Shown one piece after another: positions 1 through 8,206 of a stretch of DNA of 64,000 nucleotides. The stretch comes from Candidatus Gastranaerophilales bacterium (GTDB lineage: Bacteria > Cyanobacteriota > Vampirovibrionia > Gastranaerophilales > Gastranaerophilaceae). Every line of letters begins with the position of its first letter. Positions within the stretch are counted from its first letter, which is position 1. Location: contig CAJOJE010000005.1 in assembly GCA_905234865.1 (NCBI GenBank), positions 1 through 64,000 on the forward strand. Direction: 5' to 3'. Under the pieces are notes generated by a model. That model did not search any database and was not told the DNA's origin. It worked only from the letters and a program-made list of their open reading frames with translations. The position numbers and the translations under genes were made by a program.

Positions 1-1
1 G

Positions 2-715
2 TCAAGCGATAATATTGCTTTTATGACGGTTGACGGCACAAGATTTCTTGTTTCATACAATAAAAAATGTCAATACGTTACCCCCGGAGTTTATGAAGGG
101 GGCGTATCCAAAGGGTGTGTTTCGGGGTTAGTCGATATAGACGGAGATAAAAAACCGAATACAATAGGAAAAGACGCTTATTTATTCGGCTCTGCCAAAG
201 GCATAGGTAATGCATGCGGGTTTGGAGGTTCTTTAGGGCTTTGTTATTCGGCGGTTGTTTCCATTCAAGACAGCACTACTTCGGTAAACGAAGAAGATTG
301 TATTGCTAATGCCGACAAATGGGGTGTTGATGCTTCGAAATGTTCAAGCTTCACATACAGAAATGATATAGGCTACTTAATAGATGCTTGTGGCAGTATA
401 GATAAAGTTATGAGCTATGAAGATGCAATTAAGGTTGCAAAATATATTCTCGGAACAGACCCCGAAACTACAAGATATGACGGTTTCGCATATACTTCGG
501 ATATGACTTCAAGAGCGGCAGGACTTGGAATAACGGGTGTTGATGGCTCTAACTACATTGGGCTCTTAACAAATAAAACTGTGCCCGGAGGTCTTACAGG
601 TTGGTATCAAATTGCAACCGTAAGATTAAGCGGACGTCCGTCGGGTGCAAATGTAACTTTTGTTGTTGATAGTGGTGTAAACAGAATGATAGATGTGGCA
701 TATTGCAAATTATAA
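2..715 (+). CDS. Prepilin-like (type II secretion/type IV pilin-like) protein, C-terminal part
   Basis: The reading frame is open to the window edge, so the 5' end is missing; the first ATG inside, at 23, is unlikely to be the true start. The visible part is a soluble Cys-containing domain with the stretch DIDGDKKPNTIGKD. An Asp-x-Asn/Asp-Gly...Pro-Asn...Gly-x-Asp pattern of this kind is common in the C-terminal domains of prepilin-type proteins, especially in gut Melainabacteria (from memory of the family). The N-terminal GFTLxE prepilin motif would lie upstream and cannot be checked. A terminator follows 17 bases after the stop, so this is the last gene of its unit. Surface or periplasmic location is inferred. 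Confidence 0.6.
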   Translation, partial: SSDNIAFMTVDGTRFLVSYNKKCQYVTPGVYEGGVSKGCVSGLVDIDGDKKPNTIGKDAYLFGSAKGIGNACGFGGSLGLCYSAVVSIQDSTTSVNEEDCIANADKWGVDASKCSSFTYRNDIGYLIDACGSIDKVMSYEDAIKVAKYILGTDPETTRYDGFAYTSDMTSRAAGLGITGVDGSNYIGLLTNKTVPGGLTGWYQIATVRLSGRPSGANVTFVVDSGVNRMIDVAYCKL

Positions 716-731
716 TTTAAAACCATGATTA

Positions 732-766
732 AAATGAGGCTGTCTTTTAGATAGCCTCATTTATAT
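732..766 (+). terminator. Rho-independent terminator
   Basis: A 10-bp stem AAATGAGGCT / AGCCTCATTT (732-741 with 753-762), extended by three inner pairs, is followed by a T-rich tract. It closes the pilin-like gene. Confidence 0.8.
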
Positions 767-831
767 ATTTATATCTTTTCTTTCGTTTAATGAGATGATA
801 TAATATATCTTGGATTATGGAGGAAAAGTTT

Positions 832-1578
832 ATGTCAAATCCTGTTTTAGAAGAAAAATATATTGAAAAATTTCAAAATTACGACAATGGATTGGAAGTT
901 GTTTCAACATCGGGCGTTGCGCTAAAGGTTATGTTTTTATTTGCAATAATGCTTGTAACGTCGTATTTGTCGTTTAAACTTGCAATAATAGGCTCTGATA
1001 GGGCAAGCATACTATCAATGGCGGGAATTATTATCGGGGGAATTTTTGCTTTTGCGACAATTTTTATAAGAAATTTTAAGCTCCTTGCACCATTGAGCAT
1101 GGGCTATGCTCTTTTTGAGGGGCTTGCAATCGGTGCAATTTCAGGCTGGTTTACTACGGCATACGGTAGCGGCATAGTTTTGAATGCTGTTCTTGCAAGT
1201 TTTGCAACTTTATTTGCCGTAATGTTTTTATATTCAACAAAAATAATCAGATGTACGGAAAAATTCAAAAGTGTTATATTTGCAAGCACTTTAGCAATAG
1301 CAATAGTATATTTTATAACTATTATAATGAGTTTTATTAATCCCGAATCAACTTCCGTTTTAATGGGGAACGGGCTTATGGGTATAGGCTTTAGCGTAGT
1401 TGTTTGTATTGTTGCTGCGCTTAATTTCGTCATTGATTTTGATATAATAGACAGAGCAAAAGAAGCGGGACTTACAAAAGATTTTGAATGGTACGGAGCT
1501 TTTTCAATTCTTGTTACTTTAATATGGCTTTATATTGAAATTTTAAAATTGCTGGCTAAATTAAATAAAAGACAATAA
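832..1578 (+). CDS. Bax inhibitor-1 / YccA family membrane protein
   Basis: About 248 residues that are almost entirely hydrophobic, with roughly seven transmembrane segments after a polar N-terminus of about 30 residues, as in the bacterial Bax-inhibitor-1/YccA family. The tail shows the family's late pattern of a charged loop (FDIIDRAKEAGLTKDFEWY) followed by a last membrane helix. Members are inner-membrane proteins, some acting as pH-sensitive calcium leak channels or binding FtsH; no specific role can be read here. I chose ATG 832 rather than ATG 817 because GGAGG at 819-823 sits 8 bases ahead of 832 and would lie inside the longer frame. It is a single-gene unit between two terminators. 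Confidence 0.85.
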   Translation: MSNPVLEEKYIEKFQNYDNGLEVVSTSGVALKVMFLFAIMLVTSYLSFKLAIIGSDRASILSMAGIIIGGIFAFATIFIRNFKLLAPLSMGYALFEGLAIGAISGWFTTAYGSGIVLNAVLASFATLFAVMFLYSTKIIRCTEKFKSVIFASTLAIAIVYFITIIMSFINPESTSVLMGNGLMGIGFSVVVCIVAALNFVIDFDIIDRAKEAGLTKDFEWYGAFSILVTLIWLYIEILKLLAKLNKRQ

Positions 1579-1593
1579 AAAATTTATACCAAA

Positions 1594-1624
1594 AAAAGAC
1601 GGGCTAAACGACCCGTCTTTTTAT
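1594..1624. terminator. Bidirectional terminator
   Basis: A 9-bp stem AAAGACGGG / CCCGTCTTT (1595-1603 with 1612-1620) has A-runs before and T-runs after it. It can serve the plus-strand gene ending at 1578 and the minus-strand small gene ending at 1621. Confidence 0.85.
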
Positions 1625-1767
1625 TTTATGGGATTGGTTAAAATCGGTAATTGCAGCGAAGAATTTAAAAATGAATCGAATTTTAACATATAGTAAAAAG
1701 ACGAACAAATAATTATAATGCAGCAAATTACAATTGCAAAAAATAAAAATCCTTTATTATCATCCAT
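1621..1767 (-). CDS. Small single-span membrane protein (48 aa), unknown
   Basis: Translation gives 48 residues starting MDDNKGFLFFAIVICCIIII, one strongly hydrophobic helix (about residues 7-25), then a short polar tail. The start is supported by AAGGA eight bases upstream of the ATG. The frame ends exactly at the shared terminator stem, and it lies 65 bases downstream of the U32 gene in the same direction, so it may be co-transcribed with it. No family is recognised; a small inner-membrane protein is the only thing the sequence supports. Confidence 0.55.
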   Translation of the reverse strand: MDDNKGFLFFAIVICCIIIICSSFYYMLKFDSFLNSSLQLPILTNPIK

Positions 1768-1832
1768 TTTAAAATCCTTATAAACTTATATTTTAAATAT
1801 AAATCCCATTCAAAATAAAATCAACTTTAAAA

Positions 1833-3605
1833 CTAATTTTTCAAAATTACCATTTCACAATTTTTACAATCAAATATTAAAGGAAAAATCTCTCCTTTTT
1901 CATCCTTTAAAAATAAGGGAGTAGGGTTTGCGCCTTCTTTAAGACATTTGTTGATTTCATATCTTATACAGTATTTTGTTCTCATAAGTTCTTTATTTTT
2001 GAAATTTCTAGTTTTTTCGGGCGAATACTCGACTTTTTCAATGCCGCATTTTTTATAAAATTCTTCTGCCTTATTATTATGAATATTCAGCCTGTAATCT
2101 TTAATATTTTCTTTGTATTGAACCGGGGTAATTTTATTTCCTTTATTTCTTTTATAATTTTTAAGTCTTATTCTTTCTAAAGTGCTAAACAAAATCCGTC
2201 TTAATTCGTTTAATTTTGAAATCGGAAGATAGGAAATGTTTTCCGTTTTAAAATTAATATTTTTTACTTTAAAAATTCCCTCTCCCGTTTTAGAGAATGC
2301 TCTTATAAAACTTTCCTTCGCTTTTTTAATATCGTTTGCAATTTCGCCTTCAAAATCAATTTCTGTTTTGTATTTTTCATCTTCAAAAACGATTTTATTT
2401 TCCAAAACGGTAATATCGGCGTCTATTAACCTTTTTGTTTTTGAATTTTGAATTATGTTTTCAAATTGAGTATCTTTGTTTCTGAATATTTTATCTCCGA
2501 TTGAAATTTGAACTTTTTTATTCGGATAAATTTTATTATTTTCGATTTTATTTACGATAAAACCGCTTAATTCTCCGTTTTGCAAATAACAAAGACCGTC
2601 TTGGGGGTTAATTTTTTTATCGGTGTCGATTTTTAAAATATTGTTTTTAAATTCAATAACATTTCCTAAAAGCTCCCCCGTTGATTTTGGGGTATCAAAA
2701 TTTGCAATTTTTTTTCTTTTGCCCGATAAAAAGTATGTTGTATATCCCCTGTTAAATGTTTTTTCAATATTAGGTTCGAAATCCGAATAAATTTTACCGT
2801 CTGAAATCGTTTTGTATTTTTCAAGCATTTTTGCATAATATAAAACTACATTTTTAACATAATTTTCATCTTTTAATCTTCCCTCGATTTTAAAAGATTT
2901 TACGCCGATTGATACGAGCTTGTCCAAATAATCTTTTGCGCAAAAATCTTTCAAGGATAAAAGATGTTTATTATTTTGTATAATTTTATTGTTTTGAATT
3001 AAGGAATATTTTTTTCTGCATGCCTGGGCGCAATCCCCTCTGTTTGCAGACCTTTCACCGATTGAAGCACTCATGTAGCATTGTCCCGAATACGATGTGC
3101 AAAGCGCCCCATGGATAAAAACTTCAAGGTCAATATTTGTGTTTTCTTTTATCTCTTTGATTTTATCGAAAGAAAGCTCTCTTGCAAGAATTGCCCTTGA
3201 AAAGCCTAAATTTTCAATGAATTTAACTTTTTCCAAAGTTCTTATGTTGCATTGGGTGCTGGCATGGAGTTCCACATCGGGCAAATCAAGTTCAAGAAGC
3301 CCCATATCCTGAATTATAAAGGCGTCTGCGCCTGCGTTATATAAATCAAAAGCCAGTTTTTGCGCTTTTTTAAGTTCAAAATCGTCTAAAATCGTATTTA
3401 GCGCTATATAAACTTTTGCATTATATTTATGAGCGTGGTTTATTAATTTTTCAATATCAAAAATGGAATTTCCCGCATTTTTTCTTGCGCCAAATGATGA
3501 TGCACCTATGTATACGGCGTCTGCGCCATAATTTACGGCTGATATTCCGGTTTGTAAATTTTGCGCAGGAGCAAGAAGCTCGATTGTTTTTTGGGGATTA
3601 ACCAT
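1833..3605 (-). CDS. U32 family peptidase-like protein (RlhA/YdcP type)
   Basis: 590 residues. The N-terminal TIM-barrel-like part carries the U32 signature around residues 160-180 (EVFIHGALC...SGQCYMS) followed by a Cys cluster (GDCAQAC). The C-terminal part ends in the Cys pair region FDCKNCEM typical of the longer, DUF3656-containing members. E. coli RlhA, a longer member (about 650 residues), is needed for hydroxylation of 23S rRNA C2501; other U32 proteins act in ubiquinone synthesis or tRNA modification. True peptidase activity is unproven for most. The clustered cysteines suggest an Fe-S centre. The start ATG at 3605 has GAAAGG upstream. An rRNA/tRNA modification role is inferred from the family. 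Confidence 0.85.
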   Translation of the reverse strand: MVNPQKTIELLAPAQNLQTGISAVNYGADAVYIGASSFGARKNAGNSIFDIEKLINHAHKYNAKVYIALNTILDDFELKKAQKLAFDLYNAGADAFIIQDMGLLELDLPDVELHASTQCNIRTLEKVKFIENLGFSRAILARELSFDKIKEIKENTNIDLEVFIHGALCTSYSGQCYMSASIGERSANRGDCAQACRKKYSLIQNNKIIQNNKHLLSLKDFCAKDYLDKLVSIGVKSFKIEGRLKDENYVKNVVLYYAKMLEKYKTISDGKIYSDFEPNIEKTFNRGYTTYFLSGKRKKIANFDTPKSTGELLGNVIEFKNNILKIDTDKKINPQDGLCYLQNGELSGFIVNKIENNKIYPNKKVQISIGDKIFRNKDTQFENIIQNSKTKRLIDADITVLENKIVFEDEKYKTEIDFEGEIANDIKKAKESFIRAFSKTGEGIFKVKNINFKTENISYLPISKLNELRRILFSTLERIRLKNYKRNKGNKITPVQYKENIKDYRLNIHNNKAEEFYKKCGIEKVEYSPEKTRNFKNKELMRTKYCIRYEINKCLKEGANPTPLFLKDEKGEIFPLIFDCKNCEMVILKN

Positions 3606-3695
3606 TTTTTTTGCCTTTCTTCATTTATTATATAATAAAAGCGCTTTTGGTTGAATAATGGTGAAATAAATAACAATATGATTTATAATAATAAT

Positions 3696-4115
3696 ATGAA
3701 AAAAATATTTTTGTTCGGGTTAAGTTTTATCATATTTATATCCCCTGTATTTGCTCTTAATACAAACCTTAAAACAATTAACACAGGGGCACACATGACG
3801 CAACCCGGCGCTTCGATTAATTCTTCAAAAGGCTCTATAAATTCCGTTTCAGGGGCAATTAATTCTTCTTACGGTTCAATTAATACATCAAACGGCGGCT
3901 CGATAAATTCGACTTACGCTTCAAAAAGTTATTCGATTGATACCAAGACGGGACGATTTACAAATACAACATCGACAAAACAAACCGAAAATTCTAAACC
4001 TTCTTCAAATTCAAACCGTAACGGAAGAAGAAGACATCATCCAAGACATGAATTGTATGAAACATGCTATTCATATCCTGACGGAACTTCTTATTGTTAT
4101 CAGGGAAACAGATAA
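3696..4115 (+). CDS. Secreted low-complexity repeat protein, unknown
   Basis: 139 residues: signal peptide (MKKIFLFGLSFIIFISPVFA, residues 1-20), a central Gly-x-Ile-Asn-Ser repeat (about residues 38-75), a Ser/Thr/Asn-rich stretch, a basic Arg/His patch (NGRRRHHPRH) and a tail with two Cys (ETCYSYPDGTSYCYQ) that could form a disulfide. No strong Shine-Dalgarno was found, so the start could also be ATG 3678 or 3651; 3696 gives a standard signal peptide. A TATAAT hexamer at 3631-3636 is a possible -10. The next gene overlaps by one base (TAATG), so the two are translationally linked. Function unknown; export is well supported by the signal peptide. Confidence 0.7.
   Translation: MKKIFLFGLSFIIFISPVFALNTNLKTINTGAHMTQPGASINSSKGSINSVSGAINSSYGSINTSNGGSINSTYASKSYSIDTKTGRFTNTTSTKQTENSKPSSNSNRNGRRRHHPRHELYETCYSYPDGTSYCYQGNR
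3807..3920 (+). repeat. Five 21-bp coding repeats (G-x-I-N-S heptads)
   Basis: Five imperfect units of about 21 bases encode GASINSSK, GSINSVS, GAINSSY, GSINTSNG and GSINSTY. Gly, Ile and Asn are kept while the DNA varies at third positions, so the selection is on protein rather than recent DNA duplication. Confidence 0.75.
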
Positions 4116-4399
4116 TGAAAAGAAAAATAATTTTATCCATGGTATTCTTTATTTTCTTTTTGGTACCCGTTTTTGCTTCGACATATCAAAGACAAACCCC
4201 GCTTTCTCTTGAGAGAGCAAAACTAAAAAGAAAATATATAAAAATTATTTCAAATCATACCTTATCCCATGCTCAAAAATGTTCCCTTTTAACCGATGAA
4301 TTTTGGGATGAGGGGAATGATGAACTTGAGAGAAAAATAAATTATGTTCTTCAAATGAATTGTACAAAAGAAGAAATTTATTCAAAAAGGGCTCGTTGA
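4115..4399 (+). CDS. Small secreted protein, unknown (94 aa)
   Basis: MKRKIILSMVFFIFFLVPVFAS is a clear signal peptide (residues 1-21), followed by about 70 charged residues predicted as helical, with two Cys (QKCSLL and MNCTKEE) that could form a disulfide. The ATG overlaps the stop of the preceding secreted repeat protein in TAATG, so the pair is coupled and probably acts together outside the cytoplasm. No family recognised. Confidence 0.65.
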   Translation: MKRKIILSMVFFIFFLVPVFASTYQRQTPLSLERAKLKRKYIKIISNHTLSHAQKCSLLTDEFWDEGNDELERKINYVLQMNCTKEEIYSKRAR

Positions 4400-4462
4400 T
4401 ATCTTGATAAAAAGAAATTTTTCAGGTAAACTCATTGTAAAATACACACAAAAGAGATGATT

Positions 4463-5044
4463 ATGGAAAAAGTATTGTTTGATCCCGGGTATTCATCTTG
4501 TTTATACGGAATATCCGACAGCATAGAATTTGTTTACAGCGCATTTCATGATTCTACACTCCCTTTAAAGCAAAAGAAGTTTCAATTTTCTTTGCTTCTC
4601 CCGAAACTTAAGATTATGCTGCGCAAGAATACCGCATTTTATTTAGGGTGTTTATTGTGGGCATGTTATATATCAAATGTTAAAAATGCGGAAATTGAAG
4701 ATAATCCCTGTTTGGACGAAGAATATAACGAAGAAGAATCAATCAGAGAGCCTTTGTATATGATTGATTTTTTAAAGGAAAAATTAAACAAAGAAACTAA
4801 ATTCTATTTGGGCAAAACCTACGTTGCACCTTTAGAGTATGTTAAAATATTGGAAACATACATTGATTTTATAAAGTTAAATCGTGGATTTGCAAATACC
4901 AAAAATACGGATGAAATTATTCTTCCGAAAAACATCAAAACTCAAAGCGCAAAAACATTAACCGAAATTAAAACTCAAATAGATAAAGCGCTTGAAGCAA
5001 AAGATTTATTGAAGCTTTTTAACGTGTACAGTTTGATATTATGA
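4463..5044 (+). CDS. Unknown protein (193 aa), cytoplasmic
   Basis: No signal peptide; mixed charged and aromatic sequence with a probable helical C-terminal half. ATG 4457 is an alternative start two codons upstream; AAAGAGA at 4451-4457 suits 4463 better. It ends in an ATGA overlap with the next small gene, so the two form a coupled pair. A TAAAAT at about 4438 may be the -10 of its promoter. No family recognised. Confidence 0.55.
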   Translation: MEKVLFDPGYSSCLYGISDSIEFVYSAFHDSTLPLKQKKFQFSLLLPKLKIMLRKNTAFYLGCLLWACYISNVKNAEIEDNPCLDEEYNEEESIREPLYMIDFLKEKLNKETKFYLGKTYVAPLEYVKILETYIDFIKLNRGFANTKNTDEIILPKNIKTQSAKTLTEIKTQIDKALEAKDLLKLFNVYSLIL

Positions 5045-5190
5045 AAAAAAAGAAAAAATTCGTTCTTGATATAAAAAATATGGGTGTAAATATTGATAAA
5101 AACGAATACAGAGAAATTGTTCTCTCTAATTCTAACCGCCCCGAGTATATAAGCGTTAAAAAAGAATATATAAAGAAAAAAGAATTGTAA
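5041..5190 (+). CDS. Very small basic protein (49 aa), unknown
   Basis: The frame starts MKKKKKFVLDIKNMG and ends with a Lys-rich tail (KKEYIKKKEL). It begins inside the stop of the preceding gene (ATGA), a layout typical of translational coupling, which is the main evidence that it is real. No family recognised. The 156 bases after it, up to the convergent gene at 5347, hold no clear terminator. Confidence 0.5.
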   Translation: MKKKKKFVLDIKNMGVNIDKNEYREIVLSNSNRPEYISVKKEYIKKKEL

Positions 5191-5346
5191 AAAACTTTTT
5201 CGTGATTTTATAAATGTTTATTGATATACTTCTTCTTCTTTACCGATAAAAAGAGGAAAGAAAGAAGCATATTAAAAAAAATAAAGATATTTGTACGGTG
5301 AAAATTTTTGTTTTATTTCTTTTCAAATCTGAACGGAGTTTATTAT

Positions 5347-5889
5347 TTATGCCAGATTATATCCAAATTCAAAAGAACTTAAATTGACTTTTAAAAATTC
5401 CGGTTTTTTAATGGAAGAAACTTTTTCAAGCGCTTTTATGACGTTTTCTTTTTGTAAAATACCGGTTTTTTTGATTAAAGCGCCGAGAGCAACAATATTT
5501 AAAAGAAATTTTTCTTTTTCTTTCGATAATATATCGTTCAGGGGTTTAAAAACATAAGTTATGTCTTTTCTTGATTTAACTTCTCCCGTCATGGAAGAAT
5601 TTGCAAGAACAAAGCCGTTTTTTTCGATTGAATTTTCAAATTTTATTATAGCCTGTTTTGACAAAAATATTCCGATATCCGCAAAATCAAAAACGGGCGA
5701 TGCAATTTCTTTATCCGATACTATTACATAACAATTTGCGCTTCCGCCCCTCATTTCCGCTCCGTAGCTCGGTATCCACGTTGTATTTTTATTCTCAAAA
5801 ATAGCGGCTTCCGATATTACCGTTCCGAGAAACAAAACTCCCTGTCCTCCAAAACCCGAAACTATTATATTGTATTGAGATTTTTTCAT
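5347..5889 (-). CDS. 2-oxoacid:ferredoxin oxidoreductase, gamma subunit
   Basis: 180 residues with the pyruvate/ketoisovalerate oxidoreductase gamma fold: an N-terminal glycine-rich start (IIVSGFGGQGVLFLGTVI) and the RGGSANCYVIVSD stretch. It completes the alpha/beta/gamma/delta set encoded upstream on the same strand and overlaps the beta gene by 4 bases. The complex oxidises a 2-oxoacid with CoA to acyl-CoA, passing electrons to ferredoxin in the cytoplasm. It is the last gene of the operon. Confidence 0.88.
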   Translation of the reverse strand: MKKSQYNIIVSGFGGQGVLFLGTVISEAAIFENKNTTWIPSYGAEMRGGSANCYVIVSDKEIASPVFDFADIGIFLSKQAIIKFENSIEKNGFVLANSSMTGEVKSRKDITYVFKPLNDILSKEKEKFLLNIVALGALIKKTGILQKENVIKALEKVSSIKKPEFLKVNLSSFEFGYNLA

Positions 5890-6644
5890 TTTGTTATATC
5901 CTTAAATACCCCTAATTTATGGGTTTTGATTAGTTCTTCCTCTATGTATTTCAACGCTTGAACGGGAGTTTTTTTCCAACCCGTAGGGCAGGCGCTTACA
6001 ACTTCAACAAAGCTGTACCCTAAACCTTTAATTTGATTTTCAAAAGCATGCTTAATTGCTCTTTTTGTTTGAATTATGCTTTTCGGGTTATATATTGCGC
6101 ATCTTTCAACGTAAACCGCACCGTCACACTGTGCTACCATTTCCGCTATTTTAACCGGATATCCGAACATTTTTGAATCTCTGCCTAAAGGCGTTGTAGT
6201 TGTTTTTTGTCCCAATACGCTTGTAGCGCTTGCTTGACCGCCTGTCATACCAAAATTTGTATTATTAATACAAATGACGGTAATATTTTCTCCTCGAAGG
6301 GCAGTGTGAATTGTTTCATTCATACCTATCGTTGCGGCATCTCCGTCCCCTTGGTACGTAAAAACGATTTTATTCGGTCTTGCTCTTTTTACTCCCGTTG
6401 CAACGCAAGGTGCTCTGCCATGTGAAGACCCTACAACGTCAAGGTCAAAGTATTTTTCCAGACAAATTGAACATCCGACGGAAGCTACCGCAATTGTATC
6501 CCCCTGAACATCAAATTCATCCAGACATTCCGCTATCAATCTTAATACGATTCCATGCCCGCACCCGGGGCAAAAAGTATATTCGTAATCTTCTTTTATT
6601 GTTTTTGGTCTTTGAAAAACCGTTTTTTCCATTAATTCAGACAT
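5886..6644 (-). CDS. 2-oxoacid:ferredoxin oxidoreductase, TPP-binding beta subunit
   Basis: 252 residues. The N-terminus has FCPGCGHG, and the thiamine-diphosphate motif GDGDA...NNTNFGMTGGQ lies at about residues 95-140. The beta subunit carries TPP and, with the delta subunit clusters, performs decarboxylation and electron transfer. Cys residues in FCPGCGHG and VGCSICLE fit a cluster or active-site region. It overlaps its neighbours by 4 bases downstream and 1 base upstream, so the operon is tightly coupled. Confidence 0.9.
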   Translation of the reverse strand: MSELMEKTVFQRPKTIKEDYEYTFCPGCGHGIVLRLIAECLDEFDVQGDTIAVASVGCSICLEKYFDLDVVGSSHGRAPCVATGVKRARPNKIVFTYQGDGDAATIGMNETIHTALRGENITVICINNTNFGMTGGQASATSVLGQKTTTTPLGRDSKMFGYPVKIAEMVAQCDGAVYVERCAIYNPKSIIQTKRAIKHAFENQIKGLGYSFVEVVSACPTGWKKTPVQALKYIEEELIKTHKLGVFKDITK

Positions 6645-7702
6645 TATATTATTTCCATGACTTTATTTACGATATCGCCCGTTTTGACAAATTCTCCGCC
6701 CAATTTCGATAAAATTTCAAATTTAACGGGAGTATCAATTGCGGCTTTTACGTCCAGAGCCATCTGCCCTTCGTTCATCTCTACGTCAAGTATTGTTTTT
6801 ACTTGTTTAGAATACTTGTTAATAATTTTATCGGGAAAAGGCCACAAAGTAATCGGACGAACAAGCCCTGCCTTTATTCCCTTTTCTCGAAGTTCAAGAA
6901 TAGCGCTTTTTGCTATTCTTGCAACGGTTCCGAATGCCGTTATCATTATTTCGGCTTCATCCATCATAAATTCTTCGCACAAAGTTTCGTTATCTTGAAT
7001 TTCTTTGTATTTGTTTTGAAGCTTCCCGTTTAAAACAATAAGGTCATCTCCGCCCATATGTAATGAAACAAGCTTTCTTGGCGGTCTTTTGGCATCACCC
7101 TTGCCTACACCCGTCAATTCCCAATCGGCGGAGGATGTTTTTTCAAATTCATAATGTTTAAATTCGACAGGCTCCATCATTTGCCCTAAAATGCCGTCTG
7201 CTAAAAGCATTGCGGGGTTTTTATATTTCCATGCAAGATGAAAAACTTTATGGGTGTATTGAACCGCTTCTTCAATCGTTGACGGTGCAAGAACTATTGT
7301 ATGATAATCGCCGTTGCCGCCGCCTTTTGTTGCTTGAAAATAATCGCCCTGCGAGGGTGTAATATTTCCTAAGCCCGGACCCGAGCGCATAACCGAAATT
7401 ATTACCCCCGGTATTTCGGCCGTCGCCATGGCGGAAATTGCTTCCTGCATAAGCGCAATGGCACATGAGGATGAACTTGTCATGGCTTTTATTCCCGCAG
7501 CACATGCGCCTATTACCATATTAATCGCTGCGAGTTCCGATTCTGCGTTAATATAAGTTTTATTTAAACGGGGCATTTCTCCGCTCATAAACTCCCCGAT
7601 TTCATTTTGCGGAGTAATGGGGTATGCAAAATAGCACTGAAGCCCTGCATCAATTGCGGCTTTTGCTATTGCAAGATTACCTTTTATGAGTGTTTTTGTC
7701 AT
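6644..7702 (-). CDS. vorB: 2-oxoacid:ferredoxin oxidoreductase, alpha subunit (VorB-like)
   Basis: 352 residues resembling 3-methyl-2-oxobutanoate dehydrogenase subunit VorB: FAYPITPQNEIGEFMS near the N-terminus, TSSSSCAIALMQEAISAMATAEIP, then RSGPGLGNITPSQGDYFQATKGGGNGDYH. These blocks match the branched-chain 2-oxoacid type more closely than the 2-oxoglutarate type, but the substrate cannot be fixed from sequence alone. In gut anaerobes such complexes either ferment branched-chain amino acids or run reductively to make them. Its position between the ferredoxin-like and TPP subunits supports the assignment. Confidence 0.85.
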   Translation of the reverse strand: MTKTLIKGNLAIAKAAIDAGLQCYFAYPITPQNEIGEFMSGEMPRLNKTYINAESELAAINMVIGACAAGIKAMTSSSSCAIALMQEAISAMATAEIPGVIISVMRSGPGLGNITPSQGDYFQATKGGGNGDYHTIVLAPSTIEEAVQYTHKVFHLAWKYKNPAMLLADGILGQMMEPVEFKHYEFEKTSSADWELTGVGKGDAKRPPRKLVSLHMGGDDLIVLNGKLQNKYKEIQDNETLCEEFMMDEAEIMITAFGTVARIAKSAILELREKGIKAGLVRPITLWPFPDKIINKYSKQVKTILDVEMNEGQMALDVKAAIDTPVKFEILSKLGGEFVKTGDIVNKVMEII

Positions 7703-7908
7703 TATCTTCTAACCTCTTTTATCGCAATTTCGGGGCATGATATGGCGCACATCGTACATCCCGTACATTTATCCGAGTTTGTAAACTCTGCGGTTAATAC
7801 CCCGAATTTATTCGTGGTCGTCGAAGATTTAATTAACCCGTTAGGGCAAACCTCCATGCAAATTCCGCAATTTTTGCATTTATCTTTGTCAATTACTATC
7901 TTTCCCAT
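7702..7908 (-). CDS. 2-oxoacid:ferredoxin oxidoreductase, 4Fe-4S delta subunit
   Basis: 68 residues with two ferredoxin motifs, CKNCGICMEVCP and CTGCTMCAISCP, each fit to bind one [4Fe-4S] cluster. I start at the ATG giving MGKIVIDKDKCKNCG; the longer frame to 7974 adds 22 residues that look like intergenic sequence. No Shine-Dalgarno precedes the ATG, but a TACAAT box lies 6 bases upstream, so the transcript may be leaderless. It is the first gene of the operon and overlaps the alpha subunit by one base. Confidence 0.88.
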   Translation of the reverse strand: MGKIVIDKDKCKNCGICMEVCPNGLIKSSTTTNKFGVLTAEFTNSDKCTGCTMCAISCPEIAIKEVRR

Positions 7909-7914
7909 AATTTG

Positions 7915-7943
7915 ATTGTAACACTTAATAAAAAAAGAACCTA
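7915..7943 (-). promoter_or_regulatory. Possible promoter of the oxidoreductase operon
   Basis: Read on the minus strand, TACAAT (7915-7920) is a good -10 box. A weak -35 TAGGTT lies 17 bases upstream (7938-7943). The -10 ends 6 bases before the ATG, which would put the transcript start at or within a base of the start codon. Confidence 0.45.
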
Positions 7944-8169
7944 ATTGATACGAAAAATTTACAACATCTTTCAAGGCCCTCCGATAACGCCCAAATCTTG
8001 CTTTTTTGCGGCTGAACTTTAAGATATGTTTGGTTTTTAAACTAAAAATGCTATGGCAGAATTTTAATGTAAAAAATGTAACAAATAATAAAAACCTTGC
8101 AGCGTGCGATTATCTCACATTTTTTCCAAAAAAAACATCGGTTAAACATATTATTTATTAAAACTTTAA

Positions 8170-8199
8170 TTGACATGACAATTTAATTAATAGTACAAT
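8170..8199 (+). promoter_or_regulatory. Sigma-70-type promoter for the nrdDG operon
   Basis: TTGACA (8170-8175) and TACAAT (8194-8199) are separated by 18 bases, close to consensus. The next gene on this strand is nrdD at 8432. Upstream, 7944-8169 shows no gene or clear element. Confidence 0.75.
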
Positions 8200-8206
8200 A
8201 AATTAA

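Noticed and set aside
3807-3920. CRISPR or other DNA repeat array.
   Set aside because: The repeats are in frame, vary at third positions and have no spacers; they encode a protein repeat. No CRISPR array was seen anywhere in the window.
5191-5346. Terminator between the convergent genes.
   Set aside because: Only a poor CTTCTTC/GAAAGAAG pairing without a T-run is visible.
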